Positions 1 to 9,917 of a DNA stretch of 64,000 bases are shown here, piece after piece. This DNA comes from Tenrec ecaudatus (Eukaryota > Chordata > Mammalia > Afrosoricida > Tenrecidae). The stretch is taken from the NCBI RefSeq assembly GCF_050624435.1, contig NC_134531.1:251672812-251736811 (forward strand), read 5' to 3'. Numbering within the stretch: position 1 is the stretch's first letter; each line of letters begins with the position of its first letter. Made by a program: the position numbers and the translations under genes. The notes below the pieces were generated by a model that saw only the letters and a program-made list of their open reading frames with translations, was not told the DNA's origin and made no database searches.

Positions 1-750
1 TGGGTGCATGAGAGCTAGAGGGTGGAAACTTGCTCCTGCCTGTTTAAAGTCCTACCTGACTCCCCCATCCTAAAACAACTCTCCTTTTGCTCCCTTGATA
101 TGTCATCGAAATGTTTTTCAATCAGACTTGGGTTCTAATCTTGCTTTACTTAATCTCTTCAGTGCTCAGATTCTTTATTGGAAAATGATTAAGTGAAACA
201 ATAAATGTTCAAACATACCAATAATCAATCAACAATAATAAAACATAGGCCATTTTTGAGGACGACTTGGATCAGTATAGAAGATAATGTTTAGATGGTT
301 CATCAGCATGTTCCTTGAAACCTCTCAAAAGACACTCCTTTCACTTTTACAAGCGGGTGTCTGTCCCCAAAGTAAGGAAATGTCATCATTCTTGTCCTGG
401 ACAGCACAGAGAGTGAACTCTGAACTCCAAAATCCTATTTTCAGTCCTCTGCCTAATTGTCCGAGAGTCCTTTAACATTTGGAACAGTTGTCCTCTCATT
501 GAAAAAACAAAGCCAACACCCCCTCCTTGGGCCGCCTTGGGTTCCAGAGGATGACTCTCTGATGACCCTCCTTCTGGAATGCTGACCTTCCTCTTCAACC
601 TTGACGGCTCTTCTTTGCTGGACTTCCTACCGTAGCCACAAATGGCAAACAAAAAACAGAACAGCAGTAACAACAACAAAACCAACAACTTTACTGGTTG
701 AGATCATTGGCTTTGTCAGGGTATTAAAAAGTGTGAGTAAATGCTTCCTT
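1..750. other. mostly unique non-coding DNA
   Basis: No conserved coding exon is visible. Positions 122-225 look like a decayed MIR core (noted separately). The antisense 100-codon ORF at 386-688 begins with a leucine run that is only the complement of a CAA-rich tract near 640-690, so it is not taken as a gene. Confidence 0.5.
122..225 (+). repeat. MIR-like SINE fragment
   Basis: The stretch resembles the MIR core read forward: GGGTTCTAATC, then a CTTAATCTCTTCAGTGCTCAG-like part that matches the usual 'ttaacctctctgagcctcag'. It is diverged and contains deletions. Judged from memory of the consensus only. Confidence 0.4.
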
Positions 751-800
751 TGCCTGTTATGAGTCAGTGAATTGACTCGATGGCAGTCCGTTTTTAACTT
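751..800 (+). repeat. AfroSINE 3' fragment
   Basis: Contains TATGAGTCAGTGAATTGACT followed by CGATGGCAGT, the diagnostic 3' segment of the afrotherian tRNA-derived SINE. The 5' tRNA-like part is missing. Confidence 0.7.
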
Positions 801-1079
801 TTAGTTTTAAGAACTCAAGGATGACTGGCTTGGAAGGGTGGGAGTGTGAGCAAGCATCTCTACTGCACCGCTCAGAACCCTCTGGGTACAGACACGTGTG
901 TGCTTCCTTATGGGCTAAGAAGGAAATGCTCCTAATTACAAAAGTCCGCTAAATGGTTCACTTAAAAAATATTTTTTTCAAACTGTGTCTCATTGTCTTT
1001 TGCTTCAGCCTACTCAGGTGTCTTTTGGGAACTTTCTTGCCAATAAGACTTTAGATCTGAATGGATCAAGGAGGAAAAT

Positions 1080-1291
1080 GAGCATTTGCTTTAAGAAACA
1101 ATGTGCTTTATACAATTGATGTATGTATATGTATGAACTGTGATAAGAATTGTATGAGCCCCAATAAATTGTTAAAAAAAATGATTAGGGCAAATAATGT
1201 ACAGATGTGCTTTATACAATTGATGTATGTTTATGTGTAGATTGTGATAAGAGTTGTATGAGCCCCTAATAAAATGTTTAAAAAAAAAAGA
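1080..1291 (+). repeat. two tandem L1 3' ends
   Basis: Two copies of the same L1 3' terminus lie head to tail (about 1080-1181 and 1182-1291). Each has CAATTGATGTATGT, then GTGATAAGA(A/G)TTGTATGAGCCC, an AATAAA-like signal and an A-run. The first copy carries more changes. Either two insertions used the same A-rich site or one tail was duplicated. Confidence 0.75.
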
Positions 1292-2160
1292 AACAAACCA
1301 TTCAAGGATCCAAGAAAGACTTCCAGTTTGTTAACAATCGCTCTTACGCACTTGTGGGCAAGGCACAACTGAGAAACCTCTGGGCTGGTTATACAGTAAG
1401 TGTTCAGGAAACACTGGATACATTCCCTGCCCCCTTTCTAATGCTGGACATGTTCAGCCTGAGACCTGGACTTCCCAGTTCCCTCAAACCCCTACCATAA
1501 AAGCATCCGTTTCTACTTGGTGCCATGCCATCCAGATAAAATATAAATCTGCAACAAAATTAACCGGAGGACAACGTTATTTGGGAAAAGATTGCGAAAA
1601 CTCTGACAAATAGATCCTGCTGAGAACTGATGCCTATGGAAAGTCAGTCAGAAGCTTCTCCCAGGCCAATCTAAGTGTAAAGACAGACACCTCTGCCTCC
1701 GTGCATTTGCACATGCACACATTGATCCCACTGCTGGCAGTTGACATATCTACCCAGTCACAGGACATGAGGACAAGATTGAAATCCATTTTGTATCCTC
1801 AGCCTCTATTTCATGTTATCTTAATGGAGCTACGGGTCCAGAAGTAAAGTTTATTACCTGTTCTAGATTGATCTAACTTGATTATCTGGAATCCCTTTAG
1901 ATACTCTTACTGATAACATGCACCTTTCATTACAAGGAGACTACAAGGAGTGAACACACTCCACGCCCTTGCAGCATGACTACTGAGGATCAGACTTTGT
2001 TCTGCCTTTTCTTCCAATCACTGATCAGAAAAGGGAGTCTCTGTAGGCAGTTCACATGTTGACATCTTAAAATACTCTTGAGTGCACAGAGGACAACTGT
2101 GCTCCACAGGGATTTCCTGGCCTGATTTTTCAAAAGGAAATCACCAGGACTTTCCTTCAA
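1292..2160. other. no recognised feature
   Basis: A/T-balanced non-coding DNA. I see no ORF with conserved character, no RNA gene and no repeat that I can name. Confidence 0.4.
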
Positions 2161-2165
2161 GGTGC

Positions 2166-2265
2166 CTCTAAACCCAAACTCAACCCATTGTCATGCATCA
2201 ATGCTGACTCATAGTGACCTCATAAGACAGAGTAAAACTGCGCATATGATTTCGGAGGCTTCAAA
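2166..2265 (-). repeat. AfroSINE 3' half, reversed
   Basis: Reads as the reverse of the SINE tail: AACCCATTGTCATGCATCAA, TGACTCATAGTGACC, then a degraded AGACAGAGTAAAACTG. It is followed by a GTTT/ATTT-rich run. Confidence 0.65.
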
Positions 2266-2319
2266 AGTTTGTTTATTTATTTGTTTGTTTGTGGGTCTTT
2301 GTGAGATTAGAACATTTTT

Positions 2320-2510
2320 ATCCTGGAGGGGCATAGTGGAAGAGGTGGGGGTGGCACATCAAATGGAGCCCATATCAAGGAGTTCAAGAAGGAAGAACAT
2401 GTTTTGAAACTGGTTGTGGGAGCAATTGTACAGTATTGTGTGATGGGATTTAACTATGGAATGGTACGGTAGCTGTATTAGCTGCCAATTAAATGAGTTT
2501 GAATTTATTT
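2320..2510 (+). repeat. L1-type 3'UTR tail, old
   Basis: GGCAGC-like 'GGGAGCAATTGTACAGTATT', followed by TGATGGGATT and a degraded terminal CAATTAAATGAG, recalls the tail of the second L1 3'UTR family in the window (compare 24870-24955). The copy is diverged and lacks a clean poly-A. Confidence 0.35.
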
Positions 2511-2619
2511 TTTCAGAAGTGTCTTGTAAAAGCATGGACACCCTTCCCTCAAATTGAGTTTCCCAGAAACGGGCTGGTTCTCTGAGCAGCTGCACCCCTA
2601 AAAGCACAGACCGCCCATT

Positions 2620-2925
2620 GCATTGTTCCTAGAACCAGAACAGGCTGACCTGGTACAACAAGCAAACAGGCGTGTACACCCCACTGAGCAAAACCGCACC
2701 TTACGTCAGTGGAAAGTGCCTAACTCCAGAAGCTTCAACACAGTGGTGGGGGGTGGGGGCATATAAAAAACTCCTCAAGTGCTCCCCGGGGCGCAGCTTC
2801 CACAGTTTCACTTTACTGTAGGCTGTTTGAACCCGTCTGCTTGTCTCCAATAAAGCCTGCTTTTTAATCAGTCCTCAGCGAGAATGGTCCCTCTCTTCTC
2901 GTTTCGTGCCTCAGTTTACCTAACA
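2620..2925 (+). mobile_element. LTR end (U3/R/U5) of class I ERV
   Basis: ATATAAAA at 2761-2768 works as a TATA box, with AATAAA at 2849-2854 about 85 bp downstream. A U5-like segment containing CTCTCTTCTCGTTTCGTGCC closes near 2925. The order and spacing are those of a gammaretrovirus-like LTR just upstream of ERV coding remnants. The 5' limit of the LTR is not clear, and a TGG-type primer binding site is not obvious. It shares no visible sequence with the start of the presumed 3' LTR at 5753, so pairing the two is an inference. Confidence 0.5.
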
Positions 2926-3097
2926 AGAAGTAGACAGCATTAACGGAGCAATTAGCGAGTTTGAGCCCTCTGCACCCCCAAAGCTCTAAGTAACTCCATG
3001 TAACTCTAGCCCCTGCTGCTGAGTTCATTAGGACTCACAGCAACCTTACTGCGGCTGTTTCTGAATTACAGAGTTTCTGCAGGTACAGAGAATGCAT

Positions 3098-3700
3098 AGG
3101 ACCCTAAAGGAAACTTTGACCAAATTATGCACAGAAACTGGTGAGAACTGGGTAAAACTGTGACCTTTTGCTTTGTTAAGGGCCTGATGCACCCCGTACC
3201 TAAAAGCCCTAGCCCTTTATGAAATCATGTACGGACACCCACCCCCAATTCTTCCAAGGTTAGTAATGAACAACTAGCTCAGATAACTAACCATGAGCTT
3301 GTAAAGTCCTTACAGGCAAGACAGCAAGTTCGTGACTTAACCAACACTCTCCTTGCTCCGCATTTCAAAAGACTGGAAATCCATCCCCCTGGGAGCTAGA
3401 TCTCAACCAGGAAAAACTTGACAGGGAGGCCAACCAAACCCTCCACAAGCTGCAGGCTGGAGACTGGACCTGGGTGAAGCATCACCAACCTCAGGCCCTG
3501 GAAACTCAGGGCATCAGATCCTATCAAGTAATCCTCACCACTCCCACGGCTGTGAAAGTGGCCGGTCACCTGCGGTGGATCCATGACACTCAGGTCAAAG
3601 CAGCTGAGCCTGAACATATCCCTGAAAAATGGACTCTCAAGCAAACAGACAATCCGCTCAAGGTAAAAGTTTGCAAGCTGCCCCCATATTCCTTCCCCTT
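3098..3700 (+). pseudogene. ERV pol remnant (integrase C-terminal region)
   Basis: The translation from 3098 resembles the end of a gammaretroviral integrase core (RTLKETLTKL and EIMYG motifs) and carries two in-frame stops. From about 3440 it resembles the C-terminal DNA-binding region (GDWTWVKHHQ, SYQVILTTPTAVKV, and a final DNPLKVKV stretch). Gag, protease, reverse transcriptase, RNase H and the integrase N-terminus are absent between the upstream LTR and this point, so most of the provirus is deleted. The last part overlaps the env start in another frame, as in gammaretroviruses. It is a dead relic. Confidence 0.8.
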
Positions 3701-5735
3701 TTGTTCCTGCAAGGCATAGAGACTGACCCTGACCAACCCCTGGGGTTCACTTGGACTCCTATGGACTTTGCTACTGGAAGCCTTCTGGCCTCCTCCACCC
3801 AGACCGCAGAAGCCCCCGCTTTTGAATTCTCCCTATGTGTTTATTCAATAGACCACCTACTTGTACCAGACCAGGTTCCGGGGTCCACAACGGAATACGC
3901 ACTCCTAGTAATGGGGGTCAAGGAAGGTAGGTTAATGGAGCGGATTATAGGTGCGGGGCGAGCCAATGAAAAGGGCCTGCAGCAAGTAGCTGTTGATGTC
4001 TGTCCATCTTTCAGTAGCCCTAAGTGTCAGCCAGCAGCACAATACTGTTGGGCGAAGTGGGGCTGTAAAACTATGGTCGCGGGTTGCTGGACACTCACTC
4101 ATAGGGACACCCTTTCCGACCTCTCTCGCAAAGACACCCCTTCTACGTGTACTGTGGGCACTGCAAAGGAAAGAACCCAGCTGCTTCTGAATGGCTCACA
4201 GGACAAACATGGGTGTAAGGCTGTATAGTGGGGGACCCGATGCAGGACAGATAATCACTGTACAAAAAAGACAATTCAACCCCTCCCGAAAGCATCCAGT
4301 CCGGCCGCACATTGTTCTTAACCCAAGTGTGCAGACTGAGCAACCCCCCATTTTTCAACAAACCAAGCAACCTCCTACACCTGTGCCCTCTTATTTGCCA
4401 GTCCTCAGTCGCTCACCCAGCAGGCACACCTCTAACTACAAAGATGCAAGGGACGCTCCCCCAGTGATAGACACTTTCCCCGGCTCCCCCAGTGATAGAC
4501 ACGTAGAAGCCGTGTTCCAGTGTCCCCGTGCCACTATCCAGAACGTTCCTACAGACTGCTGGGTGTGCTTGAATCCAGCCCCCCTGCGCCACATATTTTG
4601 TTGGCATGGGAGTAAATGATACCCTGAAAGATGGTTCCTCAGGCATTATAAATGTAGCCTTCACTGCCTCTAACCAAAATACTCGCTTATGCCGATGGGG
4701 GAAGGGGGGAGAGGTCAACCTTCACTCTAGAAGACCTCAGGGCCAGGGGTCATGTGACTTGGCACGAGGGTTCAGTAATTGGCAGCGTAAGCAATTTTGC
4801 ACCAGCGTTAACTTTACTGCCACCAACGCCAACCCTTAGCTATTGGTTGCCCCTCCCGGGTTCTGGTTTGCCCGTTCCACAGGAATTGCCGCGCGCATTG
4901 TTTCACACGTGTTTTCCAGCACCGCCCGAAGCGGGTTCTGTATCCTAGTGCACATTTTACCACCAGTTGACCTCTACTCAAGAGGAGGAGGATGGGAGCG
5001 CTTTGATGCTGGGGCAGAAGTAAACGTGCCCCTGTTTGGGTTCCGCTGTTCCTGGGGTTAGGGGTGGCGGGATCCGCAGCAATAAGCACTGCGGCACTAG
5101 TTCAGGGGAAGCTGAACTTCCACACCCAAGTAGCCCAGTGGGTGCAGACCTGAAGGATTTGGAAAACTCCGTTCCTCATTAAGAAAGTCACTGGGACTCA
5201 TTAGCTGACGTAGTTTTTTTTTTAACATTTAATTAGGGACTCATACAACTCTTATCACAATCCATATATATACATACATCAATTGTATAAAGCACATCTG
5301 CACATTCCCTGCCCAAATCATTCTCAAAGCATTTGCTCTCAGCTGAAGTAGTTTTACTGCATCACTGGAGATTAGATTTACTCTTCCTCAAACAAGGGGG
5401 ACTCTGCGTGGCCCTCGGGGAAACGTGTTGCTTTTATGCAAATCACTTGGCATTATTTAAGACAGCCTAGCCCTAGTTAGAAAAAGGTTAGCAGAGAGAG
5501 AAAGGGCAACAGGAGAAGGTTAATTGGTATCAACAAGTTTTAACTGGTTGCCGTGGCTACGGCTCTAAAAATTAGCTTATCGGGACCATTCTTATCGTTG
5601 ATAGGATTAACCTGTGGCCCTAAGATTGTAAATAAGCTCATTCAACGTATTCAGAACACAGTCCAAGCGATCACGTTATTAATATTAAGCCGATCATATC
5701 AAAGCTTACCCATGGAAGATTCCATAGTTTAAAAA
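3629..5735 (+). pseudogene. ERV env remnant (SU plus TM)
   Basis: A 199-codon open segment (3629-4228) begins with a hydrophobic leader and overlaps the end of pol. It resembles the N-terminal SU of class I ERV env, with a WGCKT region. Later frames give a DCWVCLNPAP motif (about 4555-4585), a receptor-binding-type SU hallmark, and near 5350-5440 a TM-type segment with a CX6CC cysteine motif. The tail (about 5520-5700) recalls a membrane-spanning segment and cytoplasmic tail. The frame shifts repeatedly, stops interrupt it, and a 123-bp L1 fragment sits inside TM. It cannot encode a full envelope. Confidence 0.75.
5203..5355 (-). mobile_element. 5'-truncated L1 in ERV env, with TSD
   Basis: An antisense L1 3' end (poly-T, ATTAGGGACTCATACAACTC, TTATCACAATCCATA) occupies about 5218-5340. 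The flanks AGCTGACGTAGTTTT (5203-5217) and AGCTGAAGTAGTTTT (5341-5355) form a 15-bp TSD with one mismatch. Removing the insert restores the TM-like reading across the junction, so the L1 is younger than the ERV. Confidence 0.85.
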
Positions 5736-5752
5736 ACGGGGGGGAGGGGGAA
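5731..5752 (+). other. retroviral polypurine tract
   Basis: AAAAAACGGGGGGGAGGGGG followed by AA lies directly before TGTGGCACAT. This is the expected primer site for plus-strand synthesis at the border of env and the 3' LTR. Confidence 0.75.
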
Positions 5753-5960
5753 TGTGGCACATAGCCTAAGGGAGGCCATTTTGTATCTTGAAATCCTACA
5801 TGGGGCGGGCGGGAGCGGTGAAACCTGGTTCCCGGAATCCGTCACGGGGTGGGGAATGAAAGTGTGGCAACGGTTGCTTAACCTGATGAGATTCCGGGAA
5901 CACTGAGACCCGAGTTCCCTCTTCCAGGGAGAGCTAGTCCCTGCGCAGGCATGCAATAAA
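5753..5960 (+). mobile_element. start of ERV 3' LTR (U3)
   Basis: Begins with TG right after the polypurine tract (TGTGGCACATAGCC) and includes an imperfect repeat of CCCGGAATCC / TTCCGGGAAC. An AATAAA is present near 5955. The LTR's 3' limit is uncertain because the sequence soon runs into what looks like another element. Confidence 0.6.
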
Positions 5961-6079
5961 CAATGTGCAACATGCGCAGTGTACACAATGCGCAACATCA
6001 CCAGTGGAGAACTTTCCCAGTGGTGCACAGAGACAGATGTGCAGGGCAGAGGATCCGAGAGTTGCTTTCCTGACTGAGG

Positions 6080-6222
6080 TAGAAGCCCTGAATCCAAGCC
6101 TCTGGAAGCTGAGAGGGCAAGGGAGGGACTCGCTGCTGGAGAATCCAGGCAGGAAGACAAGCTTGCTGAAACCACGGAGTTCCACTGTAGGCACTTTTGA
6201 CCTACAGAACTGCAAGAGACCA
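6080..6222 (+). mobile_element. possible MaLR-type LTR fragment
   Basis: CTGGAAGCTGAGAGGGCAAG, followed later by CCTACAGAACTGCAAGAGA, recalls the 3' half of MLT1-type LTRs (usual form 'cctccagaactgtgagaga'). Weak; it may instead be part of the preceding ERV LTR. Confidence 0.3.
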
Positions 6223-6574
6223 AATGTGCCTGAAGCCAAAAAAAATGTGCAAATTTCTCACAGGAACTATAGCAAACAAATACACTCGCCAAGGACCAAT
6301 ATCACCTCTGCATTGTTTATCACTGGCTGGTTCTCAAAGTCGAGCATCGCACTTGACGCATAAAAGTAAAAGGTTTGGTGACTTGATGCATGAAAGAATT
6401 AAGGAATGACTTTTTTCCCACCATCATTGACTTTACTGGTATTTCAAATATTGGTATTATGGCTTCTAGCATCACAATAACATGCAAGTGTCACACACTA
6501 GCAGTAGTAGTGATAAAGCTATAACTGCACACACATAAGGAGGCCTTCCCTCCCTTATAAGTCAACTGGCCCTA

Positions 6575-6715
6575 TCAGGTCAGTGTTGGGTTGCTAACTG
6601 CAAGGTCAGTAAGTCAAACCCAGCAGCTCTTCTCTGAAGAATGCTCCCATAAAAGTTCGCAGCCTCACAAAGCCCTTTAGGGACACTTTGTCAAAATGGA
6701 CTGCTTGGCAGCGGC
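6575..6715 (+). repeat. AfroSINE copy, diverged
   Basis: GTTGGGTTGCTAACTGCAAG GTCAG (tRNA-derived part), CAGCAGCTCTTCTCTGAAGA, then AGCCTCACAAAGCCCTTTAG. The terminal segment is poorly preserved. Confidence 0.65.
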
Positions 6716-7325
6716 TGGAGAGCACTGACCAAATATCCGGATAGGTATGTAAAAAATAAAATAATAAAACATGTTTCTATTTGAATTATTCAATTAAGAC
6801 TCTCAAGATCAGGGCTATAAAAATCATCCTTAACCAAATTTCAAAACCAAATTTCTCCGAGGAAAGCTTGAAGAAGACAGGGATGTCGCTCATAAAATTT
6901 TAAAGGAACAAAAGCAAAGAATTTCAGATTCTGCTGACAAAACATGCAGGCCGAGGGCCGCCTCCACTCCCTGAATTTCCAGCTGTTTTTGGATACCTGT
7001 TTCAAGGCTTTGCATAATGTTTTCCAATGGAATGATTCCACAAGTTCAAAATTAGAAATGTCTTTATTATTTTCCTTGGAAGGTTGTTTTATATATATAA
7101 TAAAGTGAAGCCATGATTAAGAGTACCATGCAGCAGAAAGCAGAAAACTGAGACCATGAGCCGGTTTAGGAAGGACCTGCTTTGAGTTTTTTTAACTGAA
7201 ATTTAAATTCCTCTCAAATGAAGAGAAAACCTTTCTTTCGTGGGGCAAGCTGCTACTTCAGCCAAACCTCTGGAGAGATTTGGAAAGTTCAGGAGATCTT
7301 TTTTCTTAATTGCCAATTATTTAAT
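6716..7325. other. no recognised feature
   Basis: AT-rich non-coding DNA. An antisense 66-codon ORF at 6841-7041 has no recognisable similarity. Confidence 0.4.
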
Positions 7326-7329
7326 TTTA

Positions 7330-7480
7330 CATGGATCAGCATTCATGGAAGCAACAGTCAAGAAATCAAATGACGTTGCATTAGACAAATCTGCTGCAAA
7401 AGGCCTTGTTAAAATTCTGAAGAACAAGCACGGCACTTTGAGAACTCAGGTACACCTGCCCCAAGCCACAGTATTTTCTT
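7330..7480 (+). pseudogene. RTE (BovB-like) LINE fragment
   Basis: Includes CATGGAAGCAACAGTCAAGA AATCAAA, equivalent to the RTE motif (G)NSQEIKRR, and GAGAACTCAGGTACACCTG, equivalent to 'lrtkvrl'. The same segment is present at 39290-39400. It is cut off at 7487 by the adjoining L1. Confidence 0.6.
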
Positions 7481-7486
7481 TGTTTT

Positions 7487-8745
7487 TTTAAATCATTGTA
7501 TTGGGGGCTCATACAACTCTTATCACAATCCATATATACATCAATTGTATAAAAGCACATTTGTACATTCGCTCCCCTCATCATTCTCAAAACATTTGCT
7601 CTCCACATAAACCCCTGGCATCAGGTCCTCATTTTTCCACCTCTGTCCCCACTCCCCTTCCCTCATGAGCCCTTGATAATTTATAAATTATTGTTTTGTC
7701 ATATCTTGCCCTGTCCAACATCTCCCTTCACCCACTTTTCTGTTGTCCCCCCCCAGGGAGGAGGTCACATGTAGATTCTTTTAATTGGTTCCCCCTTTCC
7801 AATCCAACCTCCCTCCACCCTCCTGGTATCGCCACTCTCATCCGTCCTGAAGGGATCATCCGTCCTGGATTTCCTGTGTTTCTAGTTCCCATACGTACCA
7901 GTGTACATCCTCTGGTCCACCCAGATTTGCAAGGTAGAGTTGGGGTCATGATAGTGTGGGTGGGGTGGGGGAGAAGGAAGCATTTAGGAACTAGAGAAAA
8001 GTTGTGTTTCATTGTTGCTACACTGCACCCTGAATGGCTTGTCTCTTCCCCATGACCTTTCCGTAAGAGGATGTCCAATTGCCTACAGATGGGCTTTGGG
8101 TCCCCACTCCCCACTCCCCCTTATTCACAATGATGATATTTTTGTTCTTTGATGCCTGATATCTCATCCCTTCGACACCTTGTGATGGCACAGGCTGGTG
8201 TGCTTCTTCCATGTGGGCTTTGTTGCTTCTGAGCTAGATGGCTGCTTGTTTACCTTCAAGCCTTTAAGACCCCAGATTCTATATCATTTGATAGCCGGAC
8301 ACAATCATCTTTCTTCACCCCATTTGCTTAGGCACCTGCTCTGTCTTCAGGGATTGTGTCGTGAAGGTGAGCATCATGGAATACCAGTTTAATAGAACAA
8401 AATGTACTTTCATTGAAGGAGTACTTGAGTGGAGGCCCAATGTTCATCTGTTACCTTAATATTAAACCTATAAATATATGGACAGAAATCTATTTCCCCA
8501 TCCTCATATATAAATATATGTATGTGCCTTTATTTAGACTTCTATAAATGCCCTATGCTTCCTATCTCTTTCCTCTCTTTCCTCTCGTCCCACTATCATG
8601 CTCAGCCTTCATTTGGGTTTCAGTAATTCCTCTCAGTTACATTGCCTTTGATCACACCCGACCAGGCCTCCTACACCCTCCTCATCACTGATTTGGATCC
8701 CTTGTTGTTCCTTTGTCCTTGGGTTTGTTCACACCACTTCCTTTC
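7487..8745 (-). mobile_element. long L1 3'UTR, antisense
   Basis: The longest copy of the main L1 family in the window. From its 3' end (TTGGGGGCTCATACAACTCT at 7501) it runs through AATTTATAAATTATTG, CCAGGGAGGAGGTCACATG, CCTGAAGGGATCATCCGTC, a segment with TTAAGACCCCAGATTC, ATATAAATATATGTATG, and ends near GTTTGTTCACACCACTTCC. No ORF2 remains, so this is a 5'-truncated copy. A CACAGT(ATT)TTCT sequence on both sides (7468 and about 8787) may be its TSD, but the match is loose. Confidence 0.85.
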
Positions 8746-8849
8746 TAGAAACCCTCTTTTAAACTCTCTCAGGCTGTCTATTGACCACAGTTTTCTAGGT
8801 GACCACAACCAGTCTCAACGGTCATTTGTGTGTTTTAAACTACTAGGCT

Positions 8850-9175
8850 GATATCCCCATCTCTGATCTCTTCTCAAGTCTCCAAATCGACAGTTATGAC
8901 TGACTCCACTTCAAAACCAATACTGACCCTGTTCACCTCGGGGTTATTACTCGGAACAAGTTCCTATCATCTTTCACCTGGAACACTCCATTATGAATTT
9001 CTGGCTTCTACTCCTGGTCCTCTATGGTCCATTCTCCACTCAGGAACCACCATGTTTTTAATATATAAACCAGATCCTGCTACACCCCTGCTTAAAACTC
9101 TCCATGATTCCTCATTATCATAAAGAGAAGTTTTCACTCTTTGGACTATAAGTCATGTATGATCAAGACTCATTC
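8850..9175 (+). repeat. probable ancient L2-like LINE fragment
   Basis: CACCCCTGCTTAAAACTCTC CATGATTCCTCATTATCATA and the following 'AAGAGAAGTTTTCACTC' resemble a conserved stretch of old mammalian LINE sequence. I am unsure of the family. Confidence 0.35.
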
Positions 9176-9187
9176 ATCCTTTGATAA

Positions 9188-9412
9188 CTACAAGATATGA
9201 CAAAATAATTTATAAATTATCAAGGGTTCATGAGGGAGGTGGGAGCAGGGAAGAAGAGGAAAAAATGAGGAGCTGATACCAAGGGTTCAAGTAGAAAAAA
9301 ATGTCTTGAGAGATGAGGGCAAAAAGTGTACAAATGGGCTTGACACAATGGATGGATGGATGAATTGTGATAAGAGTTGTATGAGCCCCCAATAAAATGA
9401 TTTTAAAAAAAT
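9188..9412 (+). mobile_element. 5'-truncated L1 3' end
   Basis: CAAAATAATTTATAAATTAT CAAGGGTTCATGAGGGAGG through GTGATAAGAGTTGTATGAGC CCCCAATAAAATG and poly-A. This is the forward version of the main L1 tail. Confidence 0.85.
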
Positions 9413-9890
9413 AAGAATGGTCTCCTGCTGTAACTTGCAGAAGGCAATTTCATTACTCTGAGTTAAGCACGTGTGTCAAGTTGATGACCCTCAGTGGGTG
9501 AGCGATTCTGATTTAGTCGTTATTTAATGGAATAATTATTTTTATGATGAGATCTGCAATAAGGAGTCATCCAACTCAAAGTTTCCTCAGAGATGTAGCA
9601 TGCTTCCAATTTATTTATGGACTTTCTGGTAAAGTTCTCTGCTTTTCTGTGGGATCTGGATCCTCTTTCTTGCGCACTATCTGATCTCTGGTTCTTCGGA
9701 CTTCAACTGGTGGCCTAAGATATTGCCTGTTGATCCTGACTGCCATCCCATTTGCTGATCTTTGCTTTATCAGGACCTGCAGCTATGTGAGCTGAGAGAG
9801 GTCTCAAGCTTAAGACTTTTTGGTCCCTGCAATAGCACAGCCCATTTCTTAATCTAGCAATCTCTCCAACTCCCTCCTTTGCTCTCCCTC
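9413..9890. other. no recognised feature
   Basis: Non-coding. Parts near 9640-9800 have the look of an old LTR or LINE, but I cannot name it. Confidence 0.35.
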
Positions 9891-9917
9891 TCCCCCTTTT
9901 TCACCCTGTCTCTGTAC

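Noticed and set aside
386-688. 100-codon antisense ORF with a Leu-rich start like a signal peptide
   Set aside because: The Leu run is the complement of a CAA-rich tract. There is no conserved remainder and no gene signals.
3629-4228. A 199-codon env ORF as a domesticated envelope (syncytin-like) gene
   Set aside because: Only the first part of SU is open. TM is frameshifted and hit by an L1, so no full protein can be made.
7696-8392. 119- and 128-codon ORFs on opposite strands near 7.7-8.1 kb
   Set aside because: Both lie in the L1 3'UTR; the same DNA recurs elsewhere in the window with stops.
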